From NCBI RefSeq assembly GCF_017874715.1, contig NZ_JAGGLR010000008.1, forward strand, positions 310,001 through 374,000: a stretch of 64,000 nucleotides of DNA. The letters are read 5' to 3'. The position numbers and the translations under genes are program-made. Positions 50,248 to 58,869 of the stretch are shown here, one piece after another. The DNA is from Streptomyces iranensis (GTDB taxonomy: Bacteria; Actinomycetota; Actinomycetes; Streptomycetales; Streptomycetaceae). The stretch's first letter is position 1. Every line of letters starts with the position of its first letter. The notes under the pieces are model-generated. The model searched no databases and was not told the origin of the DNA. It saw only the letters and a list, made by a program, of their open reading frames with translations.

Positions 50248-52982
50248 TCGTAGGCGCCCTGCCAGGGCTCGCTCGTATAGACGTTGGTCAGCCGGGAACC
50301 GCGCCAGAGCACGCTCTTCTGGAACAGGATGGGCAGATACGCGGCGGAGTCGGAGATCCTCCGATTGATCTGTGCGTAGTCGCTCCCGGCCTTTTCCGGG
50401 TCCTGTTCGGCGATCGCCGTGTCGAAGAGATGGTCGATCGTGGGATCGTCCAGCTCGGCGACATTGGCATTGGCGGTGCTCTGGATGAAACGGCTGTCAG
50501 CCAGCGGCTGCAGAAAGCTCTGACCGGTCGGGAAGTCGGGGCCCCACCGGTAGATGACGATGCCGTATCCCTTCTTCTTCACCGTCGCGGGGGAGCCCAT
50601 CGTCACGGCGTATTGACTGCCGTCGATCTGATCGATCTCGGTTTCGATGCCGACCTTCCGCAGCGACGACTGGAGCGATTCGGCGACGGCCACTTCGGCG
50701 GGGCGGTTGTTGCGCACCGCGATGGTGGTCGTGAAGCCGTTCGGCTTTCCGCACGCCTTCAGTTCCGCTTCCGCCTTGGTGGCGTTCGGCTTGCCAGGCT
50801 TCTTGAGCGTCTCGTACGGGTCGTAGGAGGAGTCGGAGCCCGTGATGGTGGGCGGAAGCATATGGGGCGCGATATCGCCGGAGAGCACACCTCCGGAGGC
50901 GGTTTGCATGTTCTCCCGGTCCGCCGCGTAGAGGACCGCTTTGCGGCAGTGGACGTTTTCCAGGGGCTTGACGGAGCGGGGCAGGGCCGCGAACAGGAGT
51001 GTCTGGGTGTACGGGTTGTCCAGCCGGGCATTGAGGTCGGAACTGCCCTTGGCCTTGGTGAGGGCGGGCTCGGTGAGTCCGGAGGACCCCAGGTCCAGGT
51101 CGTAGTCGCCGGAGAACAGCGCCTCGGCCCTCGCCTGGTCATTGTTGTTGACAGCCACCGTGATCCGGTTGGGGAGGGCGGTGCGGATCGGGTCGGACGA
51201 CGGATTCCACTTGGTGTTGCGGACCAGTTCCAGCGACTTGTCCGGATGATAGGGGCCGAATTTGTACGGCCCCGAGGAGAACGGCCTGTCCGTGTACTTG
51301 TCCTTGGTGTCCTTCTCCTTTTTCACGGGGGATCCGGACGGTGTGGCGAGCATGCGCTCGAAGTCGCCGTTGGCCTTCGGCAGTTTGAAGACGATGGTCC
51401 TGTCGCCCCGGGTTTCGATGGCCTTCAGGCCGAGCTTGTCCTTGTACGGCCCCTTGTAGGTGAGGTCGGGATCGAGCGCCTGCTGTAGGAAGATCGGGCC
51501 ACCCGAGATCTCGTCCTGGGCCCAGACCCGCTCGATGCCGTATTTGATGTCCTCGGCTGTGATTGGGGAGCCGTCCTCCCAGGTGATCCCCTTGCGCAGG
51601 GTGTAGGTGTACGTCTTACCGCCGTTGGTCACCTTGGCCACCTTCTCCGCGAGGTCGGGGACCAGCTCGGTGCCGTCCTTACCGGGCTTGGGGGCGTAGG
51701 TGACCAGTTGGCGGGCGTAGTAGCGGGAGAAGTTCCAGACGTAGCCGTAATAGGTGCGTTGGGGGTCCCAGTAGTCCGCGTCGTCCTTGCTGATGAACTT
51801 CAGCGTCCCGCCCCGTTTCGTCGAGAGGTTGACGACGGAGCCCTTGGCCGCGGCGTTGTTCCCGGAGGTGGGGCCCGGCTTCGGCTTGCCGGACGACTTC
51901 GACTTCGACGGGTGCTGCCCGGAGTCGTCCGTGGACGAGTCCTTCATCCAGGACATCGCCAGGGGTACGCCCGCGGCCACCAGGGCCACGAAGAGCGCTC
52001 CCGCCAGCCCGTAGGTGACGGCGCGGCGGCGGCCCCGAGCGGCGCCGCCGGGGGAGGGGAGCGGGGCGGGCGACGGCAGGGCCATCGGCGACCAGGTGGG
52101 CATCGGCGGCACGGCGGGCAGCGGTGTGGGCGGTGGCGGCGGCTCGTGGTCGTACGGCGTGGGCGGTGGCGGCTCGTGGTCGTACGGCGGAAGTGGCGTC
52201 GGCTCGTGGTCGTACGGCGGGGGCGCCGGGCCGAAACCGGGCGGTGCCCAGGCGGCGTTGCGGGCCAGGGCGAGCCCGCCCGCCGTATTGCGGTCGCGCT
52301 TCTGCGGCAGCGGCCGCCCCTTGGCCCGCAGCGCCGCGTACACCTGCGCGTAGACCGTGTCCAGGTCCAGTAGCTCCGGCCCGCCCGGCACCCCTTCGCG
52401 CAGCAGCCGCAGCAGCTCACCGGTGAAGGCCGTATGGGGCTCACCGGGCGGGGCGAGCGCGAAGCTGGTGTCGGGGACGGAGGCGAGCAGATAGGTGCCC
52501 TCGATCTCCACCTGGTCGATGACCGCCTCGGCGCTCGCCGCGCTCATGAAGCCGAGCACGCGTCCGCTGAAGCAGCAGTCGAGCAGCATCACCTGGCGCC
52601 CGGCCCGCCCGTCCAGCACGACGTCGCGCAGTGTGCCGTACGGCAGTCCGGTGTAGGAGCGGTGCTGTATGGACCCGGTCAGCCCCAGGAAGAGCTCGCC
52701 GCGGCGCGGTTCCACGAGGCCGTGTCCGGCGAAGTACACCAGCAGGGTGTCCGTGGCCTCCTCGGCCGCGGTCCGGACGGCCTCGAGGACCTCGACCGCG
52801 GTGCTGGGGTCCTCGATGATCGTGCAGTGTTCGGGTGCCAGCCCCCAGGAGCCCGGGGCGCACAGGGCCCCGGCCAGCGCGCTCAGGTTGTTGGCCACCG
52901 CCGGGATCTGCTCCAGGTGGGCATAGCTGCTGGTGCCGATGAGCACCGCGCGGCTGGTGGCCGGGTCGGGCAGAACGGCCAC
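50220..52982 (-). CDS. Caspase-like protease fused through a TM helix to a family-5 solute-binding domain
   Basis: 920-aa fusion. Residues 1-245 are a caspase-fold peptidase: RAVLIGTSSYAHLEQIP, His87 in LVYFAGHGLV and Cys137 in VMLLDCCFSG. Residues 250-318 are a Pro-rich linker with three Pro-Tyr-Asp-His-Glu-Pro repeats. RGRRR then a TM helix (about 322-345) implies the N-terminus is cytoplasmic. Residues 385-920 are a full SBP_bac_5 (oligopeptide/nickel-binding) domain: GGTLKFISKDDADYWDPQRT, ITWEDGSPITAEDIKYGIER, FSSGPYKFGPYHP. GTG at 52982 is 2 bases after the EACC1 gene. The caspase is probably cytosolic and controlled by an outside ligand. Confidence 0.88.
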   Translation of the reverse strand: MAVLPDPATSRAVLIGTSSYAHLEQIPAVANNLSALAGALCAPGSWGLAPEHCTIIEDPSTAVEVLEAVRTAAEEATDTLLVYFAGHGLVEPRRGELFLGLTGSIQHRSYTGLPYGTLRDVVLDGRAGRQVMLLDCCFSGRVLGFMSAASAEAVIDQVEIEGTYLLASVPDTSFALAPPGEPHTAFTGELLRLLREGVPGGPELLDLDTVYAQVYAALRAKGRPLPQKRDRNTAGGLALARNAAWAPPGFGPAPPPYDHEPTPLPPYDHEPPPPTPYDHEPPPPPTPLPAVPPMPTWSPMALPSPAPLPSPGGAARGRRRAVTYGLAGALFVALVAAGVPLAMSWMKDSSTDDSGQHPSKSKSSGKPKPGPTSGNNAAAKGSVVNLSTKRGGTLKFISKDDADYWDPQRTYYGYVWNFSRYYARQLVTYAPKPGKDGTELVPDLAEKVAKVTNGGKTYTYTLRKGITWEDGSPITAEDIKYGIERVWAQDEISGGPIFLQQALDPDLTYKGPYKDKLGLKAIETRGDRTIVFKLPKANGDFERMLATPSGSPVKKEKDTKDKYTDRPFSSGPYKFGPYHPDKSLELVRNTKWNPSSDPIRTALPNRITVAVNNNDQARAEALFSGDYDLDLGSSGLTEPALTKAKGSSDLNARLDNPYTQTLLFAALPRSVKPLENVHCRKAVLYAADRENMQTASGGVLSGDIAPHMLPPTITGSDSSYDPYETLKKPGKPNATKAEAELKACGKPNGFTTTIAVRNNRPAEVAVAESLQSSLRKVGIETEIDQIDGSQYAVTMGSPATVKKKGYGIVIYRWGPDFPTGQSFLQPLADSRFIQSTANANVAELDDPTIDHLFDTAIAEQDPEKAGSDYAQINRRISDSAAYLPILFQKSVLWRGSRLTNVYTSEPWQGAYDYVSLGVSG

Positions 52983-52984
52983 GG

Positions 52985-53374
52985 CTATCGCCCTTCCCCG
53001 CCGCCCTGATGGTCCGGTTCCTGTTCCGGTTCGGGGGCGGCCGGGCGCTCCAGCGCGGCGATCAGCCGCCGCAGCTCCTCGTCGCCGCCGCTGTCGATGT
53101 CGACCGTAAGGTCGCCACGGCGCACGGTGATCCGCCGGCCGTGCGGCCGCGTCTGCCGCCAGGTGGACAGCGCCAGCGCGAAGGAGGCCGCGCTCCAGGC
53201 GTTGTCGGTGATCAGCTGCAGCACATCGGTGAGCACGCCCATCTGGCCCGGCGAGGGCTCGGCCTGGACCAGCTCCACCCGGGCGCCATGGCGCGCGCCC
53301 GGATCCCGTCCCAGCCAGTCGTGGAGCGAACGGAGCTCCGCCTCCCCACCGGTCACCGCTACGTCGATCCGCAC
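52985..53374 (-). CDS. EACC1-type effector-associated protein
   Basis: 129 aa. VRIDVAVTGGEAELRSLHDW, a single hydrophobic helix-like stretch GVLTDVLQLITDNAWSAASF, then RRITVRRGDLTVDIDSGGDE and a Pro/Glu tail. This matches the effector-associated constant component 1 described for NTP-dependent conflict systems, where it is paired with caspase, trypsin or TIR effectors. GTG at 53374 follows GGGGGAC. It is the first gene of the operon and likely presents or restrains the caspase. Confidence 0.8.
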   Translation of the reverse strand: MRIDVAVTGGEAELRSLHDWLGRDPGARHGARVELVQAEPSPGQMGVLTDVLQLITDNAWSAASFALALSTWRQTRPHGRRITVRRGDLTVDIDSGGDEELRRLIAALERPAAPEPEQEPDHQGGGEGR

Positions 53375-53458
53375 CAAGTCCCCCTTGTGACGACGGTCTC
53401 CTCGATTCTGTCCTACCCAGGGCCGTCCGCGCAGGACCAACGAAGAGCAGGGACAACG

Positions 53459-53522
53459 GAGTACGGGCGCAGTGGAGTACGGGCGCAGTGGCGTACGGGC
53501 GCAGTGGAGTACGGGCGCGGCG
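53459..53522 (+). repeat. Four 16-bp tandem repeats upstream of the EACC1-caspase operon
   Basis: GAGTACGGGCGCAGTG at 53459, 53475 (perfect), 53491 (one change) and 53507 (two changes), in the 179-bp gap between the EamA and EACC1 genes and so in the promoter region of the operon. Confidence 0.8.
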
Positions 53523-53553
53523 GAGAACGAGGCACGCCCAACGGAGTACGCGG

Positions 53554-54432
53554 TCAACCCGCGTGCAGCATCAGCCCGATGCCCGCCACCATCAGCCCCG
53601 CCGCCGCGATCCTCGGACCGCCGAACCCCTCCTTGAAGAACAGCGCCCCGATCGCCGCGCCCACGATGATCGACGATTCGCGGAGTGCCGCGATCGGGGC
53701 GAGCTCGGCCCGGGTCTGGGCCCACAGCACCAGGCCGTAGGCGGTGACCGACAGCAGCCCGCCGAGCAGCCCGCGCGCCGCGACCGGCCGCAGCTGCTGA
53801 AGGAGCGCACCGCGCCGGATCGCCAGGGCGCAGACGGGGATGGCGAAGCCCTCCAGGATCATCAGCCAGGCGATGTAGGCGGGTGGGCTGCCGGAGGCGC
53901 GCACCCCCAGACCGTCCACGACGGTGTACGCGGCGATGGACAGCCCGGTGGCGATGGCGGCCGTAAGGGCGAGCCACTGCGGTGCGCCCCCGCCGTTCCC
54001 CTCGCGCTCGGCGTGCCGCGCCCCCCTGATGCCCCACAGCGCCACGCCCACCAGCCCCGCCGAGGCCAGCGCGATGCCCGCCGCCTGCCAGCGGTCCGGC
54101 CGCTCGCCGACGAAGACCGCGGCGGCCACGGTCACCACCAGCGGGGCGGTGCCGCGCGCGATGGGGTACATCTGGCCGAAGTCGCCCAGGTGGAACGAGC
54201 GCATGAGCAGCAGCTGATAGACCACATGGATGGCCGCGGAGGCCAGCAGATACGGCCAGGCGTCCGCCGCGGGCAGCGGGGCGAACGGCAGCAGCGCCAG
54301 CCCGCACAGCGCCCCGCCGCCGCCCACCAGGGTGAAGGCGAGCAGTTGGTCCCTGATGCCGTGCGCGATCGCGTTCCAACTGGCGTGGGTGACGGCGGCG
54401 ATGAGGACGGCGGCCGCGACCAGCGGGGTCAT
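53554..54432 (-). CDS. EamA/DMT-family transporter
   Basis: 292-aa, ten-TM drug/metabolite transporter with two EamA repeats (first: VLIAAVTHASWNAIAHGIRD; second: IAALRESSIIVGAAIGALFF). PIARGTAPLVV and RESS are typical family motifs. ATG overlaps the stop of the ybaK-like gene (ATGA), so both are co-translated. It probably exports amino acids or small metabolites. Confidence 0.88.
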   Translation of the reverse strand: MTPLVAAAVLIAAVTHASWNAIAHGIRDQLLAFTLVGGGGALCGLALLPFAPLPAADAWPYLLASAAIHVVYQLLLMRSFHLGDFGQMYPIARGTAPLVVTVAAAVFVGERPDRWQAAGIALASAGLVGVALWGIRGARHAEREGNGGGAPQWLALTAAIATGLSIAAYTVVDGLGVRASGSPPAYIAWLMILEGFAIPVCALAIRRGALLQQLRPVAARGLLGGLLSVTAYGLVLWAQTRAELAPIAALRESSIIVGAAIGALFFKEGFGGPRIAAAGLMVAGIGLMLHAG

Positions 54433-54923
54433 GCGGAACGCTCGCGCACGTCCGCCAGGGTGCCCGCGGCTTGCGCGATCAGGGTCTTGGGGTCGAGCGG
54501 GAAGACGGTGTGCGGATTGCCCGCCGCGGCCCATACGGTCTCGTGGTCCAGCAGCCGGCGGTCGGCGAGGACGCGGGTACGGGTGCGGTGGCCGAAGGGC
54601 GGCACCCCGCCGATGGCGTAGCCGGTGGTCTCCCGCACCAGCGCCGCGTCCGCCCGGCGGACGCTCCCGGCGCCCAGTTCATGCCGTACGAGCTCGACGT
54701 CGACCCGTGACGCCCCGTCCATCAGCACCACCACCGGCTGTCCGTCCGCCTCGAAGACCAGCGACTTGACGATCTGGCTCAGCTCACAGCCGATCGCCGC
54801 GGCGGCCTCGGCGGCGGTACGGGTGGCGTCGGGGAACCGGCGCACCTCGACGTCCAGGCCGAGCTCGCGCAGGGCGTCGGCGAAGCGTGGGTGGGCGGCG
54901 GTGTCAGGGGTGGAGTCGGCCAT
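54429..54923 (-). CDS. YbaK/ProX aminoacyl-tRNA deacylase
   Basis: 164-aa editing enzyme that clears mischarged tRNAs (Cys- or Ala-tRNA-Pro type). The catalytic Lys is in LSQIVKSLVFEADGQPV, and ETTGYAIGGVPPFGH is the family signature. Length and motif order match YbaK. It precedes the EamA gene by overlap. Specificity cannot be told from sequence. Confidence 0.92.
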   Translation of the reverse strand: MADSTPDTAAHPRFADALRELGLDVEVRRFPDATRTAAEAAAAIGCELSQIVKSLVFEADGQPVVVLMDGASRVDVELVRHELGAGSVRRADAALVRETTGYAIGGVPPFGHRTRTRVLADRRLLDHETVWAAAGNPHTVFPLDPKTLIAQAAGTLADVRERSA

Positions 54924-55012
54924 GGAACGACGCTATCGACGCCCCCGCGCCCCCGCCATGACTTTTCCCGCCGGTGGCGTCCGGCCCCGCTGACCGGCCG
55001 GCCGAACGCGAA

Positions 55013-55049
55013 GGAGCCGGGCGGGCGCTCGACGCGCCCGCCCGGCTCC
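55013..55049 (-). terminator. Terminator of the penicillin-binding protein gene
   Basis: Perfect 16-bp GC-rich stem (55013-55028 with 55034-55049) with a 5-nt loop, 30 bases past the stop. Confidence 0.85.
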
Positions 55050-55078
55050 TGTGCCGTCACGCCGGTGGAACGGCCGGC

Positions 55079-56722
55079 TCAGCCGCCCGCGCGCAGCAGA
55101 GCCGCCACGATCGGGCCCGCCGTGTCGCCTCCGTGGCCGCCCTCGGGGACCACACCGGCGGCCGCGACGTCGTCGCGGTACGCGCTGAACCAGCCGTTCG
55201 GCTTCTCCTGGTTGTCCACCTCGGCCGAGCCGGTCTTGGCGCCGAAGTCACCGCTCATCCCGGCCATCGCCTCGGCGGCGGTGCCCGAGGTGGCCGTCAG
55301 GTTCATCAGCTTCTTCAGCTGGTCATGGGTGCTGGACTTCATCGTCCTGCTCGCCTTGGCCAGCGTCCGGTCGTCCAGCGACGGCGAGACCAGGTACGGC
55401 TGGTGGAAGGTGCCGGTGGAGGCGGTGGCCGCGACCGACGCCATGTTGAGCGGGTTCATCCGCACGCCGCCCTGGCCGATCAGCGAGGCGGCCTTGGAAG
55501 CCGCGGACTGCACCGGCACGGCGCCGTCGAAGGTGGGCACGCCGGCCTGCCAGTTGAGCCCGATGCCGAAGACGTCCCGGGCCTCCTTGCTCAGGTCGTC
55601 GTCCTTCAGCTTTCCCGCCTGGCTGATGAAGGCCGTGTTGCAGGAGCGGGCGAAGCTCTGCTCGAAGGTGCCGTTCTTGATCTCGAACTTCTTGTCGTTC
55701 TGGAACTTCCAGCCGCCGTAACTGAAGTACTTCGGGCACGGATGCGGCTTGCCGTACGCCGCCAGACCCTTGTCCATCAGCGTCGTCGAGGTGATGATCT
55801 TCATCGTCGAGCCGGGTGCGTACGAGCCCTGGAAGGCGGTGTTGAAGCCGCTCGCGGGGGAGTTGGCCAGCGCGAGGATCTCACCGGTGCTCGGCTTGAC
55901 CGCGACCACCGACGCCTTGGTGCGCTTGCTCACCTGCTGCTCGGCGGTGCGCTGGAGCGATGCGTCGATCGTGGTGCGGAGCGTGCCCGGGGTGCCCTTG
56001 GAGAGCACCTTGAGGGTCTTGTCGGGGGACTTGGAGCCCTTGGCGCGCTCGATCCAGGTCTCCACGCCCGCCTCGCCGCCCGCCTTCTTGCCGTACCGCT
56101 CGCGCAGCGCGGCCAGGACGGTCTTGAGGGTCGGGTGCTCGGAGGCGGTCAGCTCCTTGCCGTCGCGGTCCACCGCCTTGATCGGCGGTGCCTCGGACGC
56201 GCCGGTCTTGAGCGTGTCGCCCTCGGCGAGGTCGGGGTGGACCACGGAGGGCTTCCAGTCGACGACCGGCTTGCCGGTCTTGGTGTCGCGGGTCACGGTC
56301 AGCGAGGATTCATACGTCCAGGGGACGCTCTCACCGCCGGAGGAGAGCTGGGCATTGACCGAGAACGGCACCTTGGCGCCGCTCGCCTGCCCCGCCTCCA
56401 GCGCCACCTTGGCCACCTCGGCCTTCTTGCGGTAGCCGCTCAGCGCCGTGGTGGCGGCGCCGCCGTCGTCCGTAAGGGCGGCGGCCTTCGCCGTCTCGCC
56501 CGCCGACCAGGCCGCCAGGAACGCGTGGGCGGTGGTCTTGACCTCGGCCGCGCTGGGCGGGCCGGTCTTCACCTTCTTGAGGGACGGCTTGTCGTCACCC
56601 GAGCCGGCGCTCGCACCGTCCTTCGGGCCGGCCGAATCGTCCTGGCCGCTGCCGCAACCGGCCACACCGACCATGGTGGCGAACACCGCACCGACGATCG
56701 CGGCTCTCGCGCCACTCCGCAT
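55079..56722 (-). CDS. Lipoprotein penicillin-binding protein (class B-like transpeptidase)
   Basis: 547 aa. Lipobox VAGC (Cys23), then a MecA-N/NTF2-like domain (TTAHAFLAAWSAGETAKAAA), a PBP-dimer-like region and a transpeptidase domain with Ser305 in PGSTMKI, Ser360 in RSCNTAF and Lys496 in AKTGSAE. It cross-links peptidoglycan outside the membrane. It resembles actinobacterial PBPs of the PbpA/PBP2a type thought to act in sporulation or stress. It stands alone with its own terminator. Confidence 0.92.
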   Translation of the reverse strand: MRSGARAAIVGAVFATMVGVAGCGSGQDDSAGPKDGASAGSGDDKPSLKKVKTGPPSAAEVKTTAHAFLAAWSAGETAKAAALTDDGGAATTALSGYRKKAEVAKVALEAGQASGAKVPFSVNAQLSSGGESVPWTYESSLTVTRDTKTGKPVVDWKPSVVHPDLAEGDTLKTGASEAPPIKAVDRDGKELTASEHPTLKTVLAALRERYGKKAGGEAGVETWIERAKGSKSPDKTLKVLSKGTPGTLRTTIDASLQRTAEQQVSKRTKASVVAVKPSTGEILALANSPASGFNTAFQGSYAPGSTMKIITSTTLMDKGLAAYGKPHPCPKYFSYGGWKFQNDKKFEIKNGTFEQSFARSCNTAFISQAGKLKDDDLSKEARDVFGIGLNWQAGVPTFDGAVPVQSAASKAASLIGQGGVRMNPLNMASVAATASTGTFHQPYLVSPSLDDRTLAKASRTMKSSTHDQLKKLMNLTATSGTAAEAMAGMSGDFGAKTGSAEVDNQEKPNGWFSAYRDDVAAAGVVPEGGHGGDTAGPIVAALLRAGG

Positions 56723-56883
56723 TTCAGAACCCCCACACTGTGTTCTCGGTTCCCCTCATCAGTCGATGAGGGCCGCGGTGCCCGGCACTCTACCGGCACC
56801 ATGTGACGCCCCCGCGCCCTCACAGTAGGGGGGCGCGGGGGCTGTGGCCGGATCGATGCGGTGGGCCCGGGGCCGAGCCGGGG

Positions 56884-56985
56884 TCAGATCCAGGTATCGA
56901 GCCACATCCGGGCGCGCCAGGCGTCCATGGGCATCGTCTGGCCCGTGTACAGCGGGAAGAAGTAGATGAAGTCCCGATTCCCGGA
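56884..56985 (-). pseudogene. 3' fragment of a protein O-mannosyltransferase gene
   Basis: An open frame entering from the integrase side reads GNRDFIYFFPLYTGQTMPMD then AWRARMWLDTWI and a stop at 56884. This is the end of the actinobacterial dolichyl-phosphate-mannose protein mannosyltransferase as I remember it. The rest of the gene is not in the window to the left, so it was probably cut by the element on the right. The remaining 56723-56883 holds only promoter-like sequence. Confidence 0.6.
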
Positions 56986-56993
56986 CGCTTGTC

Positions 56994-57028
56994 CAGCCTG
57001 ACCAGGGGCTTTCCCTCTGGTCAGGCTG
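56994..57028 (-). terminator. Hairpin between integrase and the element end
   Basis: Perfect 12-bp inverted repeat (56994-57005 with 57017-57028) and an 11-nt spacer, starting 4 bases after the integrase stop. Likely the integrase terminator; it could also lie within the att region. Confidence 0.6.
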
Positions 57029-57031
57029 TTC

Positions 57032-58297
57032 CTAGGAGCCCTGGGCCGTCTCTGGGCCGTCCAGCGGCCTACCGGAGGCCCGATAGAGGGTGTCGACTGC
57101 CCGGCGGGTACGACCCTCGCTGCTCGGCATCAGATGGGTGTAGACACGCAGCGTGAACCCGGGATCACTGTGTCCGAGGTACGTGCTCAGGGCCCGGATG
57201 CTCTCGCCCGCGTCCAGCAGGACCGACGCGTAGAAATGCCTGAGCGCGTGCATGCCGTGCTCCCGCGCGGCCTGGTAGCGCTCCCCCTTCTCGGGTTGGG
57301 GGATGAAGCCAGCGGCGGCCAGAGCCGGTTTCCAGAGGTGATCATCGAAGTGGCTCGACCGCACGGCGCGGCCAGCCTGACCGGTGAACAGCAACTCTTT
57401 CGTGACCATGGGTCCGTCCGGCGTGAGCCACGGAAGGGTCACCTTCACGGCGGGGAACCGCTCCAGGTGCTCCCGCAGAGCGGCGCCGACGACGGTGGGG
57501 AGAGGTACGTCACGGAGCTTGCCGCGCTTCGGCGGGGCGAAGACGAACTTGCCCCGCACCCGCTTGAGCTGCTGCCGGACGGCAAGCCAGCCGCCGTCAA
57601 AGTCCACGTTGTCGATGGGCAGGCCGAATACCTCCCCCTGTCGCAGGCCGCACCCCCCGCCCACGTCGACCATCGCGCGGTACCGCTCCGGCAGAGCCGC
57701 CCGGACGGCAAAGACCTGCTCTGGCGTCCAGGGGACCACCTTGGGCGGGCTTCCTTGGGGCCCTCTGACCGACTTGACCAGGCAGGGGTTCCGAGGCATC
57801 AGGCCGTCGTCCACAGCCGCACTGAGGACGGCTGAGACGATCCCGAAGATGATCCGCCGGTACGACGCTGCCGGTACAGCGCTCTCCAACTCGCTCAGCC
57901 AGGTACGAATGTGTCCGGGCTGGAACGACGCCAGGGGGCGCGTTCCGATGTACGGGAAGGCATGCAGGCGCAGACGTCGTTCCGCCGAATCCTGGCTGTT
58001 GATGTCCGTGGTATGCGTCGAAAGCCACTGTTCCCCGTACTGCTGGAACGTCATGCGTGCGGCTCGCGGGTCGATGTACTGGCCGCGCGACATGTCGGCG
58101 GCGATCTGCACGAGCCACTGTTCCGCCAGACGCTTCTGCTTGTCCGGGAATGACTTGCTCTTCTCGGTGCCGTCCGGACCGACGTAGCGGGCGCGGTAGC
58201 GCATGCCGGCGCCGTAACGGTCGGTCTTGACCCTGACGGTCCTGCCGTTGGCGTCGGTCTCGGCCTTGTACCAACGGTCTTGGATGTGGCCTGCCAT
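57032..58297 (-). CDS. int: Tyrosine site-specific integrase
   Basis: 421-aa phage-type tyrosine recombinase. The N-terminal arm-binding part contains YRARYVGPDGTEKSKSFPD; the SAM-like core includes YGEQWLSTHT. The catalytic domain has the first Arg in GCGLRQGEVFGL, His-x-x-Arg in MHALRHFYASVL and Tyr386 in LRVYTHLMP. ATG at 58297. It drives integration of the conjugative element, here probably into the mannosyltransferase gene. Confidence 0.95.
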   Translation of the reverse strand: MAGHIQDRWYKAETDANGRTVRVKTDRYGAGMRYRARYVGPDGTEKSKSFPDKQKRLAEQWLVQIAADMSRGQYIDPRAARMTFQQYGEQWLSTHTTDINSQDSAERRLRLHAFPYIGTRPLASFQPGHIRTWLSELESAVPAASYRRIIFGIVSAVLSAAVDDGLMPRNPCLVKSVRGPQGSPPKVVPWTPEQVFAVRAALPERYRAMVDVGGGCGLRQGEVFGLPIDNVDFDGGWLAVRQQLKRVRGKFVFAPPKRGKLRDVPLPTVVGAALREHLERFPAVKVTLPWLTPDGPMVTKELLFTGQAGRAVRSSHFDDHLWKPALAAAGFIPQPEKGERYQAAREHGMHALRHFYASVLLDAGESIRALSTYLGHSDPGFTLRVYTHLMPSSEGRTRRAVDTLYRASGRPLDGPETAQGS

Positions 58298-58390
58298 TAG
58301 GCGTGGTCCCTTCGCGGGCAGATCAGAGCAGGGGCGAGGCCATGTGGCCCTGCCCCTGCGGGTGGTGAATGCGCTCGTGGGTTGTCGCCG

Positions 58391-58618
58391 TCAGGCGGCG
58401 ATGTCGTCGGCCATACGCTCAGCGGTCCAGCGCTGGACGGCGGCGGGGTCGTAGCGGACGTGCTTGCCGACACGGAATCCGGGTGGGCCGATGCGCTTCT
58501 TGCGCCAGGCGTAGACGGTCTCCTTGGGTACCTCGAACATCTCGGCGATGTCGTCGGGGGTCAGGTAGCGGTCCGGGAGCCCGGCCCCCAGCGCGGCTAT
58601 GGCGGACGTCTCTGCCAT
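58391..58618 (-). CDS. xis: Excisionase (Xis), HTH type
   Basis: 75 aa with a MerR-like winged HTH: YLTPDDIAEMFEVPKETVYA, WRKKRIGPPGFRVGKHVRYD and PAAVQRWTAERMADD. GAGGAG is 8 bases before the ATG. Located directly upstream of int, the standard int-xis order in these elements. Confidence 0.9.
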   Translation of the reverse strand: MAETSAIAALGAGLPDRYLTPDDIAEMFEVPKETVYAWRKKRIGPPGFRVGKHVRYDPAAVQRWTAERMADDIAA

Positions 58619-58667
58619 CTGGCGGTCTCCTCGACAGCGGTGGGGCTCGGGCCCCCTTCTCTGAGGG

Positions 58668-58869
58668 CCGCTACTTCCGCTACTGGCGCTACCGCCCTGG
58701 TCAGGGGCCTGTTTGAGGTAGCGGGAAGGGGTAGCGGTAGCGGATGGGTAGCGGCGGGGTAGCGGGTCGCGATGCCGGTTCCCGCTACCCCGTTGTGGCT
58801 GGTCAGGCTGTGTTTTCGGTGCCGGGTAGCGGTGGTAGCGGACTTTCCGGGGGTGGGGGGCAGTAGCGG
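58668..58869. repeat. Iteron-like cluster of GTAGCGG / CCGCTAC
   Basis: CCGCTAC-type units at 58668, 58677 and 58686 (one mismatch) are tandem every 9 bp. GTAGCGG occurs at 58718, 58731, 58737, 58748, 58759, 58826, 58835 and 58863, and one more inverted copy is at 58782. That makes 12 copies in 200 bp across the xis-ATPase gap and the ATPase 3' end. Candidate replication origin or TraB recognition sites. Confidence 0.7.
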
